NCBI RefSeq assembly: GCF_014190775.1
Contig: NZ_JACHVP010000003.1
Coordinates: forward strand, 434,001-498,000
Source: Leifsonia aquatica
GTDB taxonomy: Bacteria; Actinomycetota; Actinomycetes; Actinomycetales; Microbacteriaceae
Length of the DNA stretch: 64,000 nt
Direction of reading: 5' to 3'
The first letter of the stretch is position 1; each line of letters starts with the position of its first letter. Both the position numbers and the translations under genes were made by a program. Under the pieces are notes generated by a model that had not been told where the DNA came from, did no database searches, and saw only the letters and a program-made list of their open reading frames with translations. Below are positions 7,915-16,160 of the stretch, piece after piece.

Positions 7915-8352
7915 TCATGCCGTCTGGCGGCGTCGCTGTGCCGACCGGATCGCACCGAGCAGTGCGAACACCACGATGAGCACGCCCGCGGCAGCAAGCC
8001 ACAGAGCCCACGCCGTACCCGGTGTGAGGGCGGCGAGCCAGACCTCCACGGCGGCCAGACGCTCGGGGGCGGACAGGACGAACAGCGTCCCGGCGGCGAA
8101 CAGCACGAGGAGCAGTCCCCACACCACCCCGCCCCACCGGATCGGCGGACGGGAGGCGGTGGAGGTCGCGGGCGACCACGCGGACGGGGGCGGCGGGGTG
8201 AGCCAGGGTTCGGCGGGCAGCGGGCGCGTCGGCTGAGAGACGGTCGGCTGCTGCGCGGTCGGCTGCTCCGTTGTCGGCTGCTCCGTCGTGGAGAGTGCCT
8301 CCGTCGGCTGCGTGTCGGACGGGTCGGGGGTCGGGTTCGCGTCGGTGGTCAT
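7915..8352 (-). CDS. Small two-TM membrane protein with Thr/Gln/Pro repeats
   Basis: The 145-residue protein starts with a disordered N-terminus of TEQPT/QQPT repeats (about 15-45) and a Pro-rich stretch, then has two membrane segments (about 75-93 and 115-135) and a basic end (RSAQRRRQTA). No enzymatic motif is visible. It starts 9 bp after the PspC-domain gene and is probably co-transcribed with it, so an envelope-stress accessory role is plausible. Function unknown. Confidence 0.7.
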   Translation of the reverse strand: MTTDANPTPDPSDTQPTEALSTTEQPTTEQPTAQQPTVSQPTRPLPAEPWLTPPPPSAWSPATSTASRPPIRWGGVVWGLLLVLFAAGTLFVLSAPERLAAVEVWLAALTPGTAWALWLAAAGVLIVVFALLGAIRSAQRRRQTA

Positions 8353-8360
8353 GACGTTCC

Positions 8361-9968
8361 TCACTTCTGCTCGCGCTGGACGAGCACGTCGTCGAGCTGG
8401 GCGATCCGGACGACGGCGTCGGGATCTCCGCCCGGGCCGACGACGATGTTCGTGCTGCAGCCGCCGAGCGGGCGGGGCTGGCAGCGATGGACGTGCTCGG
8501 CGCCCGACGGGTCCGTCACGATCACGGCGGACGGTGTCGCCGCCTCCAGCCGCACGGTGGCGTCGGCGGGGATGATCAGTGTCGTCGCGTCCGAGCCCTT
8601 GGCCAGGTCGATCTCGGGCGTTCCCGAGGCCGTCACGGCGTCGGTCAGGTCGATCGTGGTGTGACCCCAGCCCTGCACGTAGGCGGCGTCCGACGACGGC
8701 GAGAGGGTCTGGTCGGCTCCCGCGACGATGGACGTCGCGGAGAAGCTCGCGCGAGCGCCCCCGGGGAGAGCCGCCGTGAGTGCGGTGAGAGCGGCGAGGA
8801 TGATCCCGAACGTGATGAGGAATCCGCTGCGGCGGCGGGCGAGGCCCGCGATGAGTGCAGCGAGGCCGAAGACCAGCGTCGCGGCGGCGAGGGCGGCGGT
8901 CGACGCGTAACCGGACAGGCCGGTCAGCGGGATCCAGAGCGCCGAGACGGCAGCTCCCGCGATGATCGCGAGGCCGACGGTCAGCCAGCCCAGGGGCGCG
9001 CCGACCCGGGGATTGGCGGCGCGGTAGGCCGCGCGGCGCGCGTTGGCCGCGGCATTGGCGGCCGCCGCCTGGGAGCGGATCTCCGCCGAACGCTGCGCTT
9101 TGACGGCACGCATGTCCTCGGCGAGGCGCGCCTTCCAACGGGCGTGGTCGGCCTTCCATTCGGCCTGACGCTGCTGCCAGTCCGCGACGTCCTGAGGGCT
9201 GGCGCCCACGGTCGGTGCCGGAGGGGCGACCGGCTCGGCGGTGATGTCGAGCGGGGGCGTCGGAGCGCCGGCCTCGGTGGTCGGGTCCGCGCTCGCCGCG
9301 GTGGTCGTGGTCGCGCCGTCCGCTCCCGTGGCGAACGCGGCGGACGCGGCGGAGGTGGTGGGTGGGCTCGAGGAGTCGCTGGGTGCTCCCTCGGCCGTCG
9401 CGCTCGGCCATGCGCCGGGCGCGGGAGGTGCCGGCCGGCCCGCGGGGGTCGATGCACCCGGCCGTTTGTCGGCCGCCCGCACTGCGAAGACGATCAGCCC
9501 GGCGACGAGCGCCAGCACGAGGAGCGTCCAGAACACGCGGCCGACGATCTCGGCCCAGCCCCAGTCGTGCCAGACGCCGCCGCCGAACCAGCCGAGCCCG
9601 CTCGACCAGGGCAGCAGGGAGAGGACGATCAGAACGCCCGCCGCGACGATCGGCGCATCCACGTCGCCCTCGAAGAGGCGCTGGAGGTGGATGCGGCCGT
9701 CGCGATCGGGGAGGAGCGCCCAGGCGAGCGCGTAGACGAGGAGGACGGGCGCGCCCAGCACGGCGGCCACGACGGCGATGCCGCGGACGATCAGCGGGTC
9801 GATCCCGAGACGGTAGGCGACGCCGGCGCACACACCGCCGACCCAGCCGTCCGCGCGGACGACGCCGAGGCTGCGCATCCAGTCGAAGAAGCGGGAGCCG
9901 CGGCCGGAGAGGCCGGTGCTCGGGCCGCCGTACGGCGGCGGCGTGGTGGTGGAGTCGTTCTGTGACAT
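8361..9968 (-). CDS. PspC-domain membrane protein
   Basis: The 535-residue protein has an N-terminal PspC domain (about 30-95; VRADGWVGGVCAGVAYRLGIDPLIVRGIAVVAAV), further membrane segments, a long Ala/Pro/Ser/Thr linker, a charged segment rich in Trp and Lys (about 235-275), three or four hydrophobic helices, and a C-terminal beta-rich region resembling LiaF-type domains. PspC proteins sense or respond to membrane damage. The gene diverges from a PspC-fused histidine kinase, the standard arrangement of this actinobacterial stress system. The shared gap (9969-10084) should hold both promoters. Confidence 0.85.
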   Translation of the reverse strand: MSQNDSTTTPPPYGGPSTGLSGRGSRFFDWMRSLGVVRADGWVGGVCAGVAYRLGIDPLIVRGIAVVAAVLGAPVLLVYALAWALLPDRDGRIHLQRLFEGDVDAPIVAAGVLIVLSLLPWSSGLGWFGGGVWHDWGWAEIVGRVFWTLLVLALVAGLIVFAVRAADKRPGASTPAGRPAPPAPGAWPSATAEGAPSDSSSPPTTSAASAAFATGADGATTTTAASADPTTEAGAPTPPLDITAEPVAPPAPTVGASPQDVADWQQRQAEWKADHARWKARLAEDMRAVKAQRSAEIRSQAAAANAAANARRAAYRAANPRVGAPLGWLTVGLAIIAGAAVSALWIPLTGLSGYASTAALAAATLVFGLAALIAGLARRRSGFLITFGIILAALTALTAALPGGARASFSATSIVAGADQTLSPSSDAAYVQGWGHTTIDLTDAVTASGTPEIDLAKGSDATTLIIPADATVRLEAATPSAVIVTDPSGAEHVHRCQPRPLGGCSTNIVVGPGGDPDAVVRIAQLDDVLVQREQK

Positions 9969-10084
9969 GCTTCGATCCTGGCGTTCGGAGGCGGCGCTGC
10001 GACATGGGGTGACACCCTGAGCGGACCCTGATTCCCCTGCCCGTGGGCTGTCCGGGTGGCCCCGGGTCTGCTTGGATTCTGAAC

Positions 10085-11275
10085 ATGACCCCGACCGTCC
10101 CCGCTGTCCGGCCGCCGCTCGCGCGTCCGCGCGACTGCGTGTTCGGCGGTGTCAGCCAGGCGCTCGCCGACCACCTCGGGTGGCCGGTCGCGGCCGTCCG
10201 GTGGATCTTCGTCGGGACGACGTTCCTCGCCGGCGCGGGCGTCCTCTTCTACCTCTGGCTGTGGGCGCTCGTCCCCCTGCGCGCGGCGGAAGCGGACGAG
10301 GCCGTCCAGCGGGTGCACCGCCGCGTCAACATCCCCTGGTTCTTCGGGATGGCCGGGGCGGCGTCCGGTGTCGTGTCGATCGTCCTGGTGTCGACCGGTG
10401 CCCTGGGCTCGGCCATCGGCCTCCTCTTCCTCTCGATCGTCCTGGTCGTCGCCGCCGTGGCCTGGGACCAGCTCGTGGAGGACGACAGCCTCCTCCCCAC
10501 GCCGTTGTCGGCCACCGCGTTCCGCACGGCCGCCGGCGCCTTCTTGGTCGTGGTCGCGCTCGTGCTGAGCGTGCTCCAGAACGGGCGCAGCTCGGGACCG
10601 TTGTGGCTCGGGATCATCGCCGCGACCTTCGCCGGGGCGGCCGTGCTGGTCGCGCCCTGGGCCCTGCGCCTCTGGCGGGAGCTGATCTCGGAGCGCACCG
10701 CGCGCATCAAGGAGGAGCAGCGCGCCGAGATGGCGGCGCACCTGCACGACTCCGTGCTGCAGACCCTCGCGCTCATCCAGAACCGCGCCGGGGCCTCGAG
10801 CGAGGTCGGCCGCATCGCCCGAGCCCAGGAGCGCGAGCTGCGCGACTGGCTGTATGCCGACGCCGCGCACGCGGCCGAGCGGGACGGCGCCGACCTGGCC
10901 GGGGAGCTGCGAGAGGTCGCCGCCGCGCTCGAGGTCGACCACGCCGTCCACTTCGATATCGTCTCGGTTGGCGAGCCGGTACGGAACGCGCCTGCCGAGC
11001 TCGGTGCCGCCTCCCGCGAAGCCATGCTGAACGCCGCGCGCCATGCCGGAGGCGAGGTCTCCGTGTACATCGAGAACGGCGCCGGCTCCGCCGACGTCTT
11101 CGTGCGAGACCGAGGGGCGGGATTCGACGTCGACGCCCTGCCCGACGGACGCCTGGGCGTGCGGGAGTCCATCATCGGCCGGATGCGCCGCGCCGGCGGC
11201 ACGGCCACCGTCACCTCCCGGCCAACCGGCACCGAGGTCCACCTGAGCATCGAGTTCGCGAACGAGGCATCATGA
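10085..11275 (+). CDS. PspC-domain sensor histidine kinase (HisKA_3 type)
   Basis: The 396-residue membrane kinase opens with a PspC domain (DCVFGGVSQALADHLGWPVAAVRWIF) and has about five membrane segments. Then come the dimerisation helix with phospho-acceptor His221 in MAAHLHDSVLQTLAL and an ATPase domain with an N-box (SREAMLNAARHAGG) and a DRGAGFD G-box. This is the LiaS/NarX-type architecture that pairs with LuxR-type regulators. The start at ATG 10085 puts the PspC domain at the N-terminus. It overlaps the response regulator gene by four bases. It likely senses envelope stress together with the divergent PspC protein. Confidence 0.93.
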   Translation: MTPTVPAVRPPLARPRDCVFGGVSQALADHLGWPVAAVRWIFVGTTFLAGAGVLFYLWLWALVPLRAAEADEAVQRVHRRVNIPWFFGMAGAASGVVSIVLVSTGALGSAIGLLFLSIVLVVAAVAWDQLVEDDSLLPTPLSATAFRTAAGAFLVVVALVLSVLQNGRSSGPLWLGIIAATFAGAAVLVAPWALRLWRELISERTARIKEEQRAEMAAHLHDSVLQTLALIQNRAGASSEVGRIARAQERELRDWLYADAAHAAERDGADLAGELREVAAALEVDHAVHFDIVSVGEPVRNAPAELGAASREAMLNAARHAGGEVSVYIENGAGSADVFVRDRGAGFDVDALPDGRLGVRESIIGRMRRAGGTATVTSRPTGTEVHLSIEFANEAS

Positions 11276-11970
11276 CAGACCACACCGACCCAGCCCACGA
11301 CGGCGGGATCGCCGATCCCCGACGCATCACCGTCGTGATCGTCGACGACCACTCCATCTTCCGCTCCGGTCTGCGCGCCGACCTCGACGATCGTCTCGAC
11401 GTTCTCGCCGAAGCCGCGGACGTGGACGCCGCCGTCGAGGCGATCGTGCGGACACGACCGGCCGTCGTGCTGCTCGACGTGCACCTGCCGGGCGGTGCGG
11501 GAGGCGGCGGGGCGGAGGTCGTGCGTCGCACGGTCTCCGAATGCCCGCACACCCGCTTCCTCGCGCTGAGCGTCTCGGACGCCGCCGAGGACGTCGTCGG
11601 CGTCATCCGCGCCGGCGCCCGCGGCTACCTCACCAAGGGCAGCTCCGGCGGCCAGGTGAGCGATGCCGTGGTGGCGGTGGCCGGAGGCGACGCGGTGTTC
11701 TCGCCGAAGCTCGCGGGCTTCGTGCTCGACGCCTTCGGAGCGGCTGCGGGCGAGCAGGCGGAGACCACGGACGAACTGGACCGGCTCTCGGCCCGCGAGC
11801 GCGAGGTGATGCGGCTGATCGCCCGCGGCTACGCCTACAAGGAGGTCGCGGCCGAGCTGTTCATCTCCATCAAGACGGTGGAGACCCACGTCTCCGCGGT
11901 CCTCCGCAAACTCCAGCTCTCGTCCCGGCACGAGCTGACGGCGTGGGCTCTGGAGCGCAAGCTGCTGTAG
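11272..11970 (+). CDS. NarL/LuxR-family response regulator
   Basis: The 232-residue regulator has a receiver domain with acidic pocket VIVDDH, phospho-acceptor Asp69 in VVLLDVHLPGG, and Lys in YLTKGSS. A LuxR-type helix-turn-helix follows (LSAREREVMRLIARGYAYKEVAAELFISIKTVETHVSAVLRKL). It is translationally coupled to the PspC-type kinase, which is its evident partner. Likely targets are the PspC-protein genes across the divergent promoter. The gene ends 6 bp from the convergent DUF559-like gene. Confidence 0.95.
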   Translation: MTDHTDPAHDGGIADPRRITVVIVDDHSIFRSGLRADLDDRLDVLAEAADVDAAVEAIVRTRPAVVLLDVHLPGGAGGGGAEVVRRTVSECPHTRFLALSVSDAAEDVVGVIRAGARGYLTKGSSGGQVSDAVVAVAGGDAVFSPKLAGFVLDAFGAAAGEQAETTDELDRLSAREREVMRLIARGYAYKEVAAELFISIKTVETHVSAVLRKLQLSSRHELTAWALERKLL

Positions 11971-11975
11971 GCGCG

Positions 11976-12869
11976 TCACCCGTCTCCTCCCCTGTGCGCC
12001 GCGCGAGCGAGGATCGCCCGCACCCGGCGCGCGAGAGCGGGATCGCCCAGGTCGTCCGGCCCGAGTTCGACGATGGTCCAGCCGTCCGCCTGCAGGTCCA
12101 TGCGCCGGCGGAGGTCGCGACGGTACTGCTCCTGCTCGCGGTCGTGGTCGCCCCGGTAGTCGAGGATCACCCGGCGCTCGGGGAACACGAGATCGCCGCG
12201 GTAGTTCTTGCCGGTGGTCGTCCGGATGGCGAGGTTCGACTCGAGACCCAGCAGGCCTCCGGCCACGAGCCGGAAGCGGAGGCGGGATTCCTGCGGCGAC
12301 TCCGCCCGGGGATCCAGGAGGTCGAATGCCCGGAGCAGCTCCGGCCGGCCGCGCCGCGACGCACAGCGGCTCAGCGCATCGCGCAGGGCACGGAGTCGGT
12401 CGCGACCGGTGGAGCGACGCGCGACCGCATCGCCCGCGACCACCAGGTCTTCGACGCTGAACATCCCGGCGAGCTCGCACCAGGCGCGCGGGAGGGAGCT
12501 CAGCTGCAGACCGTTCTCGACGATCACATCCCCGAACGAGACCCTGACCGAGTGGCCGTGGATCCCCGGCCGGCGCGGAGCGCGCGCCGGCGCGGGGACC
12601 GACACGTGCAGACCCGACGGGAGGCGGGGGAGAGGGAGGCCGTGGAGCGCCGCGGCCGTCGGCCCGGAGAAGAACGCGCCGGGCGGGGCGACGGCGAGGT
12701 AGGCGCGGCACCAGTCGTCGAGCCCGCGGAGAGGAGCCGTGGTCACCACGCCGCGGAACGGCCGCTGGATGGTCGGCCCGCGCAGGCGCTTCTCCGTGGA
12801 ACCGAGGGCGCGCGCCTCCCGCACGGCGAGAGGCTGGCGTCCGAGCTGGAGGGCGAGTGCACTGTTCAT
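11976..12869 (-). CDS. DUF559-like / AbiEi-related endonuclease-fold protein
   Basis: The protein has about 297 residues. The N-terminal and central part resembles actinobacterial AbiEi-like antitoxin proteins (FFSGPTAAALHGLPLP, then SLPRAWCELAG, SVEDLVVAGDAV). The C-terminal ~80 residues form a Vsr/DUF559-like nuclease core: NYRGDLVFPERRVILDYRGD, with a PD-(D/E)xK-like Asp and Glu pattern, then DLRRRMDLQADGWTIVELGPDDL. No toxin gene lies beside it, so it is an orphan. Such proteins are common and uncharacterised in Microbacteriaceae. ATG 12869 is preferred; two start codons lie 6 and 9 bases upstream. Confidence 0.8.
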   Translation of the reverse strand: MNSALALQLGRQPLAVREARALGSTEKRLRGPTIQRPFRGVVTTAPLRGLDDWCRAYLAVAPPGAFFSGPTAAALHGLPLPRLPSGLHVSVPAPARAPRRPGIHGHSVRVSFGDVIVENGLQLSSLPRAWCELAGMFSVEDLVVAGDAVARRSTGRDRLRALRDALSRCASRRGRPELLRAFDLLDPRAESPQESRLRFRLVAGGLLGLESNLAIRTTTGKNYRGDLVFPERRVILDYRGDHDREQEQYRRDLRRRMDLQADGWTIVELGPDDLGDPALARRVRAILARAAHRGGDG

Positions 12870-13026
12870 GCGCATCACTCTGCCGGGCCATCACCAGCCT
12901 GATCCGGTTGTCCACAGGATCATCCGGCACTGAGGCGGTGAGACGTCGCGAGGCGCCCTTTCCGACGGCGAGTGGACGCGGAAAAGGGCGTGTCACGACG
13001 GTTCACCCGCCCGAGGCAGGGCGCTT

Positions 13027-13056
13027 TTGCGCAGGTGGTGCAGCGTCCCGTACACT
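13027..13056 (+). promoter_or_regulatory. Promoter for tRNA-Trp/secE
   Basis: TTGCGC (13027-13032) and TACACT (13051-13056), 18 bp apart, fit a vegetative promoter. The same form (TTGCGC-18-TACCCT) occurs before rplJ. The rest of the 360-bp gap from 12870 holds only an imperfect hairpin around 12952-12990 (CGCCCTTTCCG with CGGAAAAGGGCG) and no credible gene. Confidence 0.5.
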
Positions 13057-13233
13057 GGACGCGGTGGTTGAATCTGCCAAGCTTTTCTGCGCCTTTTTTC
13101 GGTTGTGGCGACGGCAGATGTGCCGAGCTGTGATCAGGCATTCGGAGCACATTCGGATGCGTGATCGGCTAGCCTTGACCGAGGCTAGGTTTGTCTCAGG
13201 ACGTGCGGAGCGCTTCGCGGGTTCGTCTTCCCT

Positions 13234-13306
<73 letters not shown>

Positions 13307-13348
13307 CAAGTCGACATTCCGATGTCGGCCCACGAAAGGTGTAACGAG

Positions 13349-13621
13349 GTGGCCCGAAAAGTTATCGACGAGCCGAGTGAGGACATCGTCGCCAACGCGA
13401 AGAAGGATCGCGCTGCGAAGCGCAACCCCTTCGCGCGCATCGCGCTGTTCATCCGCCAGGTCATCGGCGAGCTCAAGAAGGTCGTCACGCCGACCCGCAA
13501 GGAACTCCTGAGCTACACGGGCGTCGTGCTCGTCTTCGTGGTGATCATGATGGCGCTCGTGTCCCTCCTCGACTGGCTGTTCAGCCTGGGCGTCGTCTGG
13601 GTCTTCGGCAATCCCACCTAG
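13349..13621 (+). CDS. secE: Preprotein translocase subunit SecE
   Basis: This 90-residue subunit stabilises the SecYEG channel. The C-terminal two-thirds has the SecE signature: the amphipathic helix with FIRQVIGELKKVVTPTRKELLSYT, followed by one membrane span (VVLVFVVIMMALVSLLDWLF). The GTG at 13349 gives the family opening ARKVIDEPSE; the frame extends upstream into the tRNA and so cannot start earlier. It lies 43 bp after tRNA-Trp and 64 bp before nusG. Confidence 0.95.
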   Translation: MARKVIDEPSEDIVANAKKDRAAKRNPFARIALFIRQVIGELKKVVTPTRKELLSYTGVVLVFVVIMMALVSLLDWLFSLGVVWVFGNPT

Positions 13622-13685
13622 AGCGGACGACTCCCGCTCGAGTGGAAAGCTCGGCCGGACCACCGGCCACCCCGACAGAAATGGA

Positions 13686-14615
13686 ATGAATTCAGTGTCT
13701 GAGACGAATCGCGACGACGTGGACTGGGCCACCGCAGCCGAGCAGTCCTCCGAGGACGACGAGGCGCAGACCGGCAACGTGCTCGAGCACGACGAGGACT
13801 CGTCGGACGCCGCCGAGCACGAAGCGCTGCACGTCGTGGCCGAGGACGGCACCCAGATCGATCTGGACGCCGTGCTGGACGCGATGGCGGAGGCCGTCGA
13901 TCCCGAGGCCGATCACGCCGTCGACGAGGCCCTCGAGGTCCACGACGACGAGGAGGCCGAAGCCGCCCAGGAAGCCGTCGAGGACGAAGAAGAGGTCGCC
14001 ACCGACCCCTACGAGGAGTTCCGCACCGAGCTCCGCGGCAAGATCGGCAAGTGGTACGTCATCCACTCGTACGCCGGCTTCGAGCGCCGGGTGAAGTCCA
14101 ACATCGAGAACCGCATGGTCTCGCTGAACATGGAGGACTACATCTACGAGGTCCAGGTCCCGATGGAGGACGTGGTCGAGATCAAGAACGGCCAGCGCAA
14201 GATGGTCAACCGCGTGCGCATCCCGGGCTACGTGCTCGTGCGCATGGACCTCAACGAGGACAGCTGGTCGGTCGTCCGCCACACGCCGGGCGTCACCGGC
14301 TTCGTCGGCAACGCGCACAACCCGACGCCGCTGCGCTTCGAAGAGGCGTTCTCGATGCTGAAGAGCCTCGTCCAGATCGAGGCCGCACCGGTCAAGGGCG
14401 CCGCCAAGGGCCAGAAGGCCACCGCCCGGGTCATCCCGGCCGAGGTGGACTTCGAGATCGGCGAGACCATCACGATCAAGGAAGGCTCGTTCGCGGGCCT
14501 GCCCGGATCGATCAGCGAGATCAAGCCGGAGAGCGGCAAGCTCACCGTGCTGGTGTCGCTCTTCGAGCGCGAGACGCCGGTCGAGCTCAGCTTCGACCAG
14601 GTCACGAAGCTCTGA
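13686..14615 (+). CDS. nusG: Transcription termination/antitermination protein NusG
   Basis: The 309-residue protein has a very acidic N-terminal extension of about 115 residues (runs of Glu, Asp, Ala), then an NGN domain (KWYVIHSYAGFERRVKSNIENR, VPMEDVVEIKNGQRKMVNRVRIPGYVLVRM, TPGVTGFVG) and a C-terminal KOW domain (FEIGETITIKEGSFAGLPGSI). It binds RNA polymerase and links it to ribosomes or Rho. The acidic extension is typical of actinobacterial NusG. The start just upstream of SVSETNRDD follows the weak GGAATG context. Confidence 0.97.
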   Translation: MNSVSETNRDDVDWATAAEQSSEDDEAQTGNVLEHDEDSSDAAEHEALHVVAEDGTQIDLDAVLDAMAEAVDPEADHAVDEALEVHDDEEAEAAQEAVEDEEEVATDPYEEFRTELRGKIGKWYVIHSYAGFERRVKSNIENRMVSLNMEDYIYEVQVPMEDVVEIKNGQRKMVNRVRIPGYVLVRMDLNEDSWSVVRHTPGVTGFVGNAHNPTPLRFEEAFSMLKSLVQIEAAPVKGAAKGQKATARVIPAEVDFEIGETITIKEGSFAGLPGSISEIKPESGKLTVLVSLFERETPVELSFDQVTKL

Positions 14616-14716
14616 CCCCCTAGTTTTCAGATCACCGGGTCTCGGAAGGGCCGAGAAACCGGGAGAGCGGCACGGAGAGATCCAACGCCGCTCGAATACA
14701 CAAAGAAGGAAGAGAC

Positions 14717-15148
14717 ATGGCACCGAAGAAGAAGGTCACCGGTCTGATCAAGCTTCAGATCAACGCCGGCGCTGCCAACCCGGCCCCGCCGATCGGCCCG
14801 GCCCTGGGTCAGCACGGCGTGAACATCATGGAGTTCTGCAAGGCGTACAACGCTGCGACCGAGTCGCAGCGCGGCAACGTCATCCCGGTCGAGATCACCG
14901 TCTACGAGGACCGTTCGTTCACGTTCGTCCTGAAGACCCCGCCGGCTGCGGAGCTCATCAAGAAGGCGGCCGGCGTCGCCAAGGGCTCGGGTGTCCCGCA
15001 CACCAACAAGGTCGGCAAGCTGACCCAGGAGCAGGTCCGCGGCATCGCCGAGCAGAAGATGGTCGACCTCAACGCGAACGACATCGACGCCGCGTCGAAG
15101 ATCATCGCCGGCACCGCCCGTTCGATGGGCATCACCGTCGAGGCGTAA
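14717..15148 (+). CDS. rplK: 50S ribosomal protein L11
   Basis: The 143-residue protein begins with the [39 protein letters not shown] signature of the L11 N-terminal domain and ends with the rRNA-binding C-terminal domain ([12 protein letters not shown]). It forms the GTPase-associated centre with 23S rRNA and L10. A strong AAGGAAGAG ribosome site precedes ATG. It is followed by rplA after 91 bp, forming the usual L11 operon; L1 often autoregulates that pair. Confidence 0.98.
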   Translation: MAPKKKVTGLIKLQINAGAANPAPPIGPALGQHGVNIMEFCKAYNAATESQRGNVIPVEITVYEDRSFTFVLKTPPAAELIKKAAGVAKGSGVPHTNKVGKLTQEQVRGIAEQKMVDLNANDIDAASKIIAGTARSMGITVEA

Positions 15149-15239
15149 GCCCCGACCGCCCTCACACACCCTCCGCCGAAAGGCATCACAGTGGCAGAGC
15201 CGGCCAGGCTCGCACCACATTCTCGTTAGGAGAAAACTC

Positions 15240-15929
15240 ATGGCACAGAAGTCCAAGGCCTACCGGGCCGCCGCCGAGAAGATCGAAGACGGCAAGTTCT
15301 ACACCCCGACCGAGGCTGTCGCCCTCGCGAAGGAGACCGGTTCCGCGAAGTTCAACTCGACCGTCGAGGTCGCGCTGAAGCTCGGTGTGGACCCGCGCAA
15401 GGCGGACCAGATGGTCCGCGGTACCGTCATCCTTCCTCACGGCACCGGCAAGACCGCGCGCGTCATCGTCTTCGCGACCGGCCCTGCGGCCGAGGCGGCC
15501 ATCGCGGCCGGCGCGGACGAGGTCGGCGGCTCCGAGCTGATCGAGAAGGTCGCCGGCGGGTGGACCGACTTCGACTCGGCCGTCTCCACCCCGGAGCTCA
15601 TGGGCCAGGTCGGCCGTCTCGGTAAGGTGCTCGGCCCGCGCGGCCTCATGCCCAACCCGAAGACCGGCACGGTCACCCCGGACGTGGCGAAGGCCGTCTC
15701 CGACATCAAGGGCGGAAAGATCGAGTTCCGCGTCGACAAGCACTCCAACGTCCACTTCGTGGTCGGCAAGGCGGGCTTCACGCAGGAGCAGCTCGACGAC
15801 AACATCAAGACCGCGCTCGAGGAGATCGTGCGTCTGAAGCCGTCGGCCGCCAAGGGCCGTTACATCCAGAAGGGCGCCGTGTCGACCACGTTCGGCCCGG
15901 GCATCCCGCTGGACGTCAACGCGATCTGA
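15240..15929 (+). CDS. rplA: 50S ribosomal protein L1
   Basis: The 229-residue L1 has the diagnostic blocks [34 protein letters not shown] and [22 protein letters not shown]. It builds the L1 stalk, releases E-site tRNA, and usually represses its own operon by binding the mRNA. Spacing to rplK and a TAGGAG ribosome site before ATG are normal. A hairpin ends the unit, so rplJL is not co-transcribed here; it lies about 20.8 kb away. Confidence 0.98.
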   Translation: MAQKSKAYRAAAEKIEDGKFYTPTEAVALAKETGSAKFNSTVEVALKLGVDPRKADQMVRGTVILPHGTGKTARVIVFATGPAAEAAIAAGADEVGGSELIEKVAGGWTDFDSAVSTPELMGQVGRLGKVLGPRGLMPNPKTGTVTPDVAKAVSDIKGGKIEFRVDKHSNVHFVVGKAGFTQEQLDDNIKTALEEIVRLKPSAAKGRYIQKGAVSTTFGPGIPLDVNAI

Positions 15930-15945
15930 TCGTCACGCAGACACT

Positions 15946-15987
15946 CGAAGGGGTCGGGACCGGCAGCAGCCGGTGCCGGCCCCTTCG
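15946..15987 (+). terminator. Terminator after rplA
   Basis: A 19-bp stem with one mismatch and one G-U pair (15946-15964 with 15969-15987) and a 4-nt loop follow the rplA stop by 16 bases. There is no T-run, as is common in high-GC genomes. It marks the end of the secE-nusG-rplKA region. Confidence 0.75.
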
Positions 15988-16160
15988 GCGTTGCTGAAGC
16001 CCTCCCCACGATTCTGAGAGAACATACACACTCGTCATGGATCGCGACAGACCCGTCTACCCCCTCTTGTGTGGCAGAACGACGCGGGTTTACGCTCGCT
16101 CTGGCGCGCGCCGCGCGTCGGCTCGATGTCGAGTCCGTCCGAGTGAAGGATGACGTTTCC

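Noticed and set aside
12950-12991. Hairpin with CGCCCTTTCCG/CGGAAAAGGGCG arms before tRNA-Trp
   Set aside because: The stem has a bulge, no T-run and no gene ending just before it on either strand, so no role could be supported.
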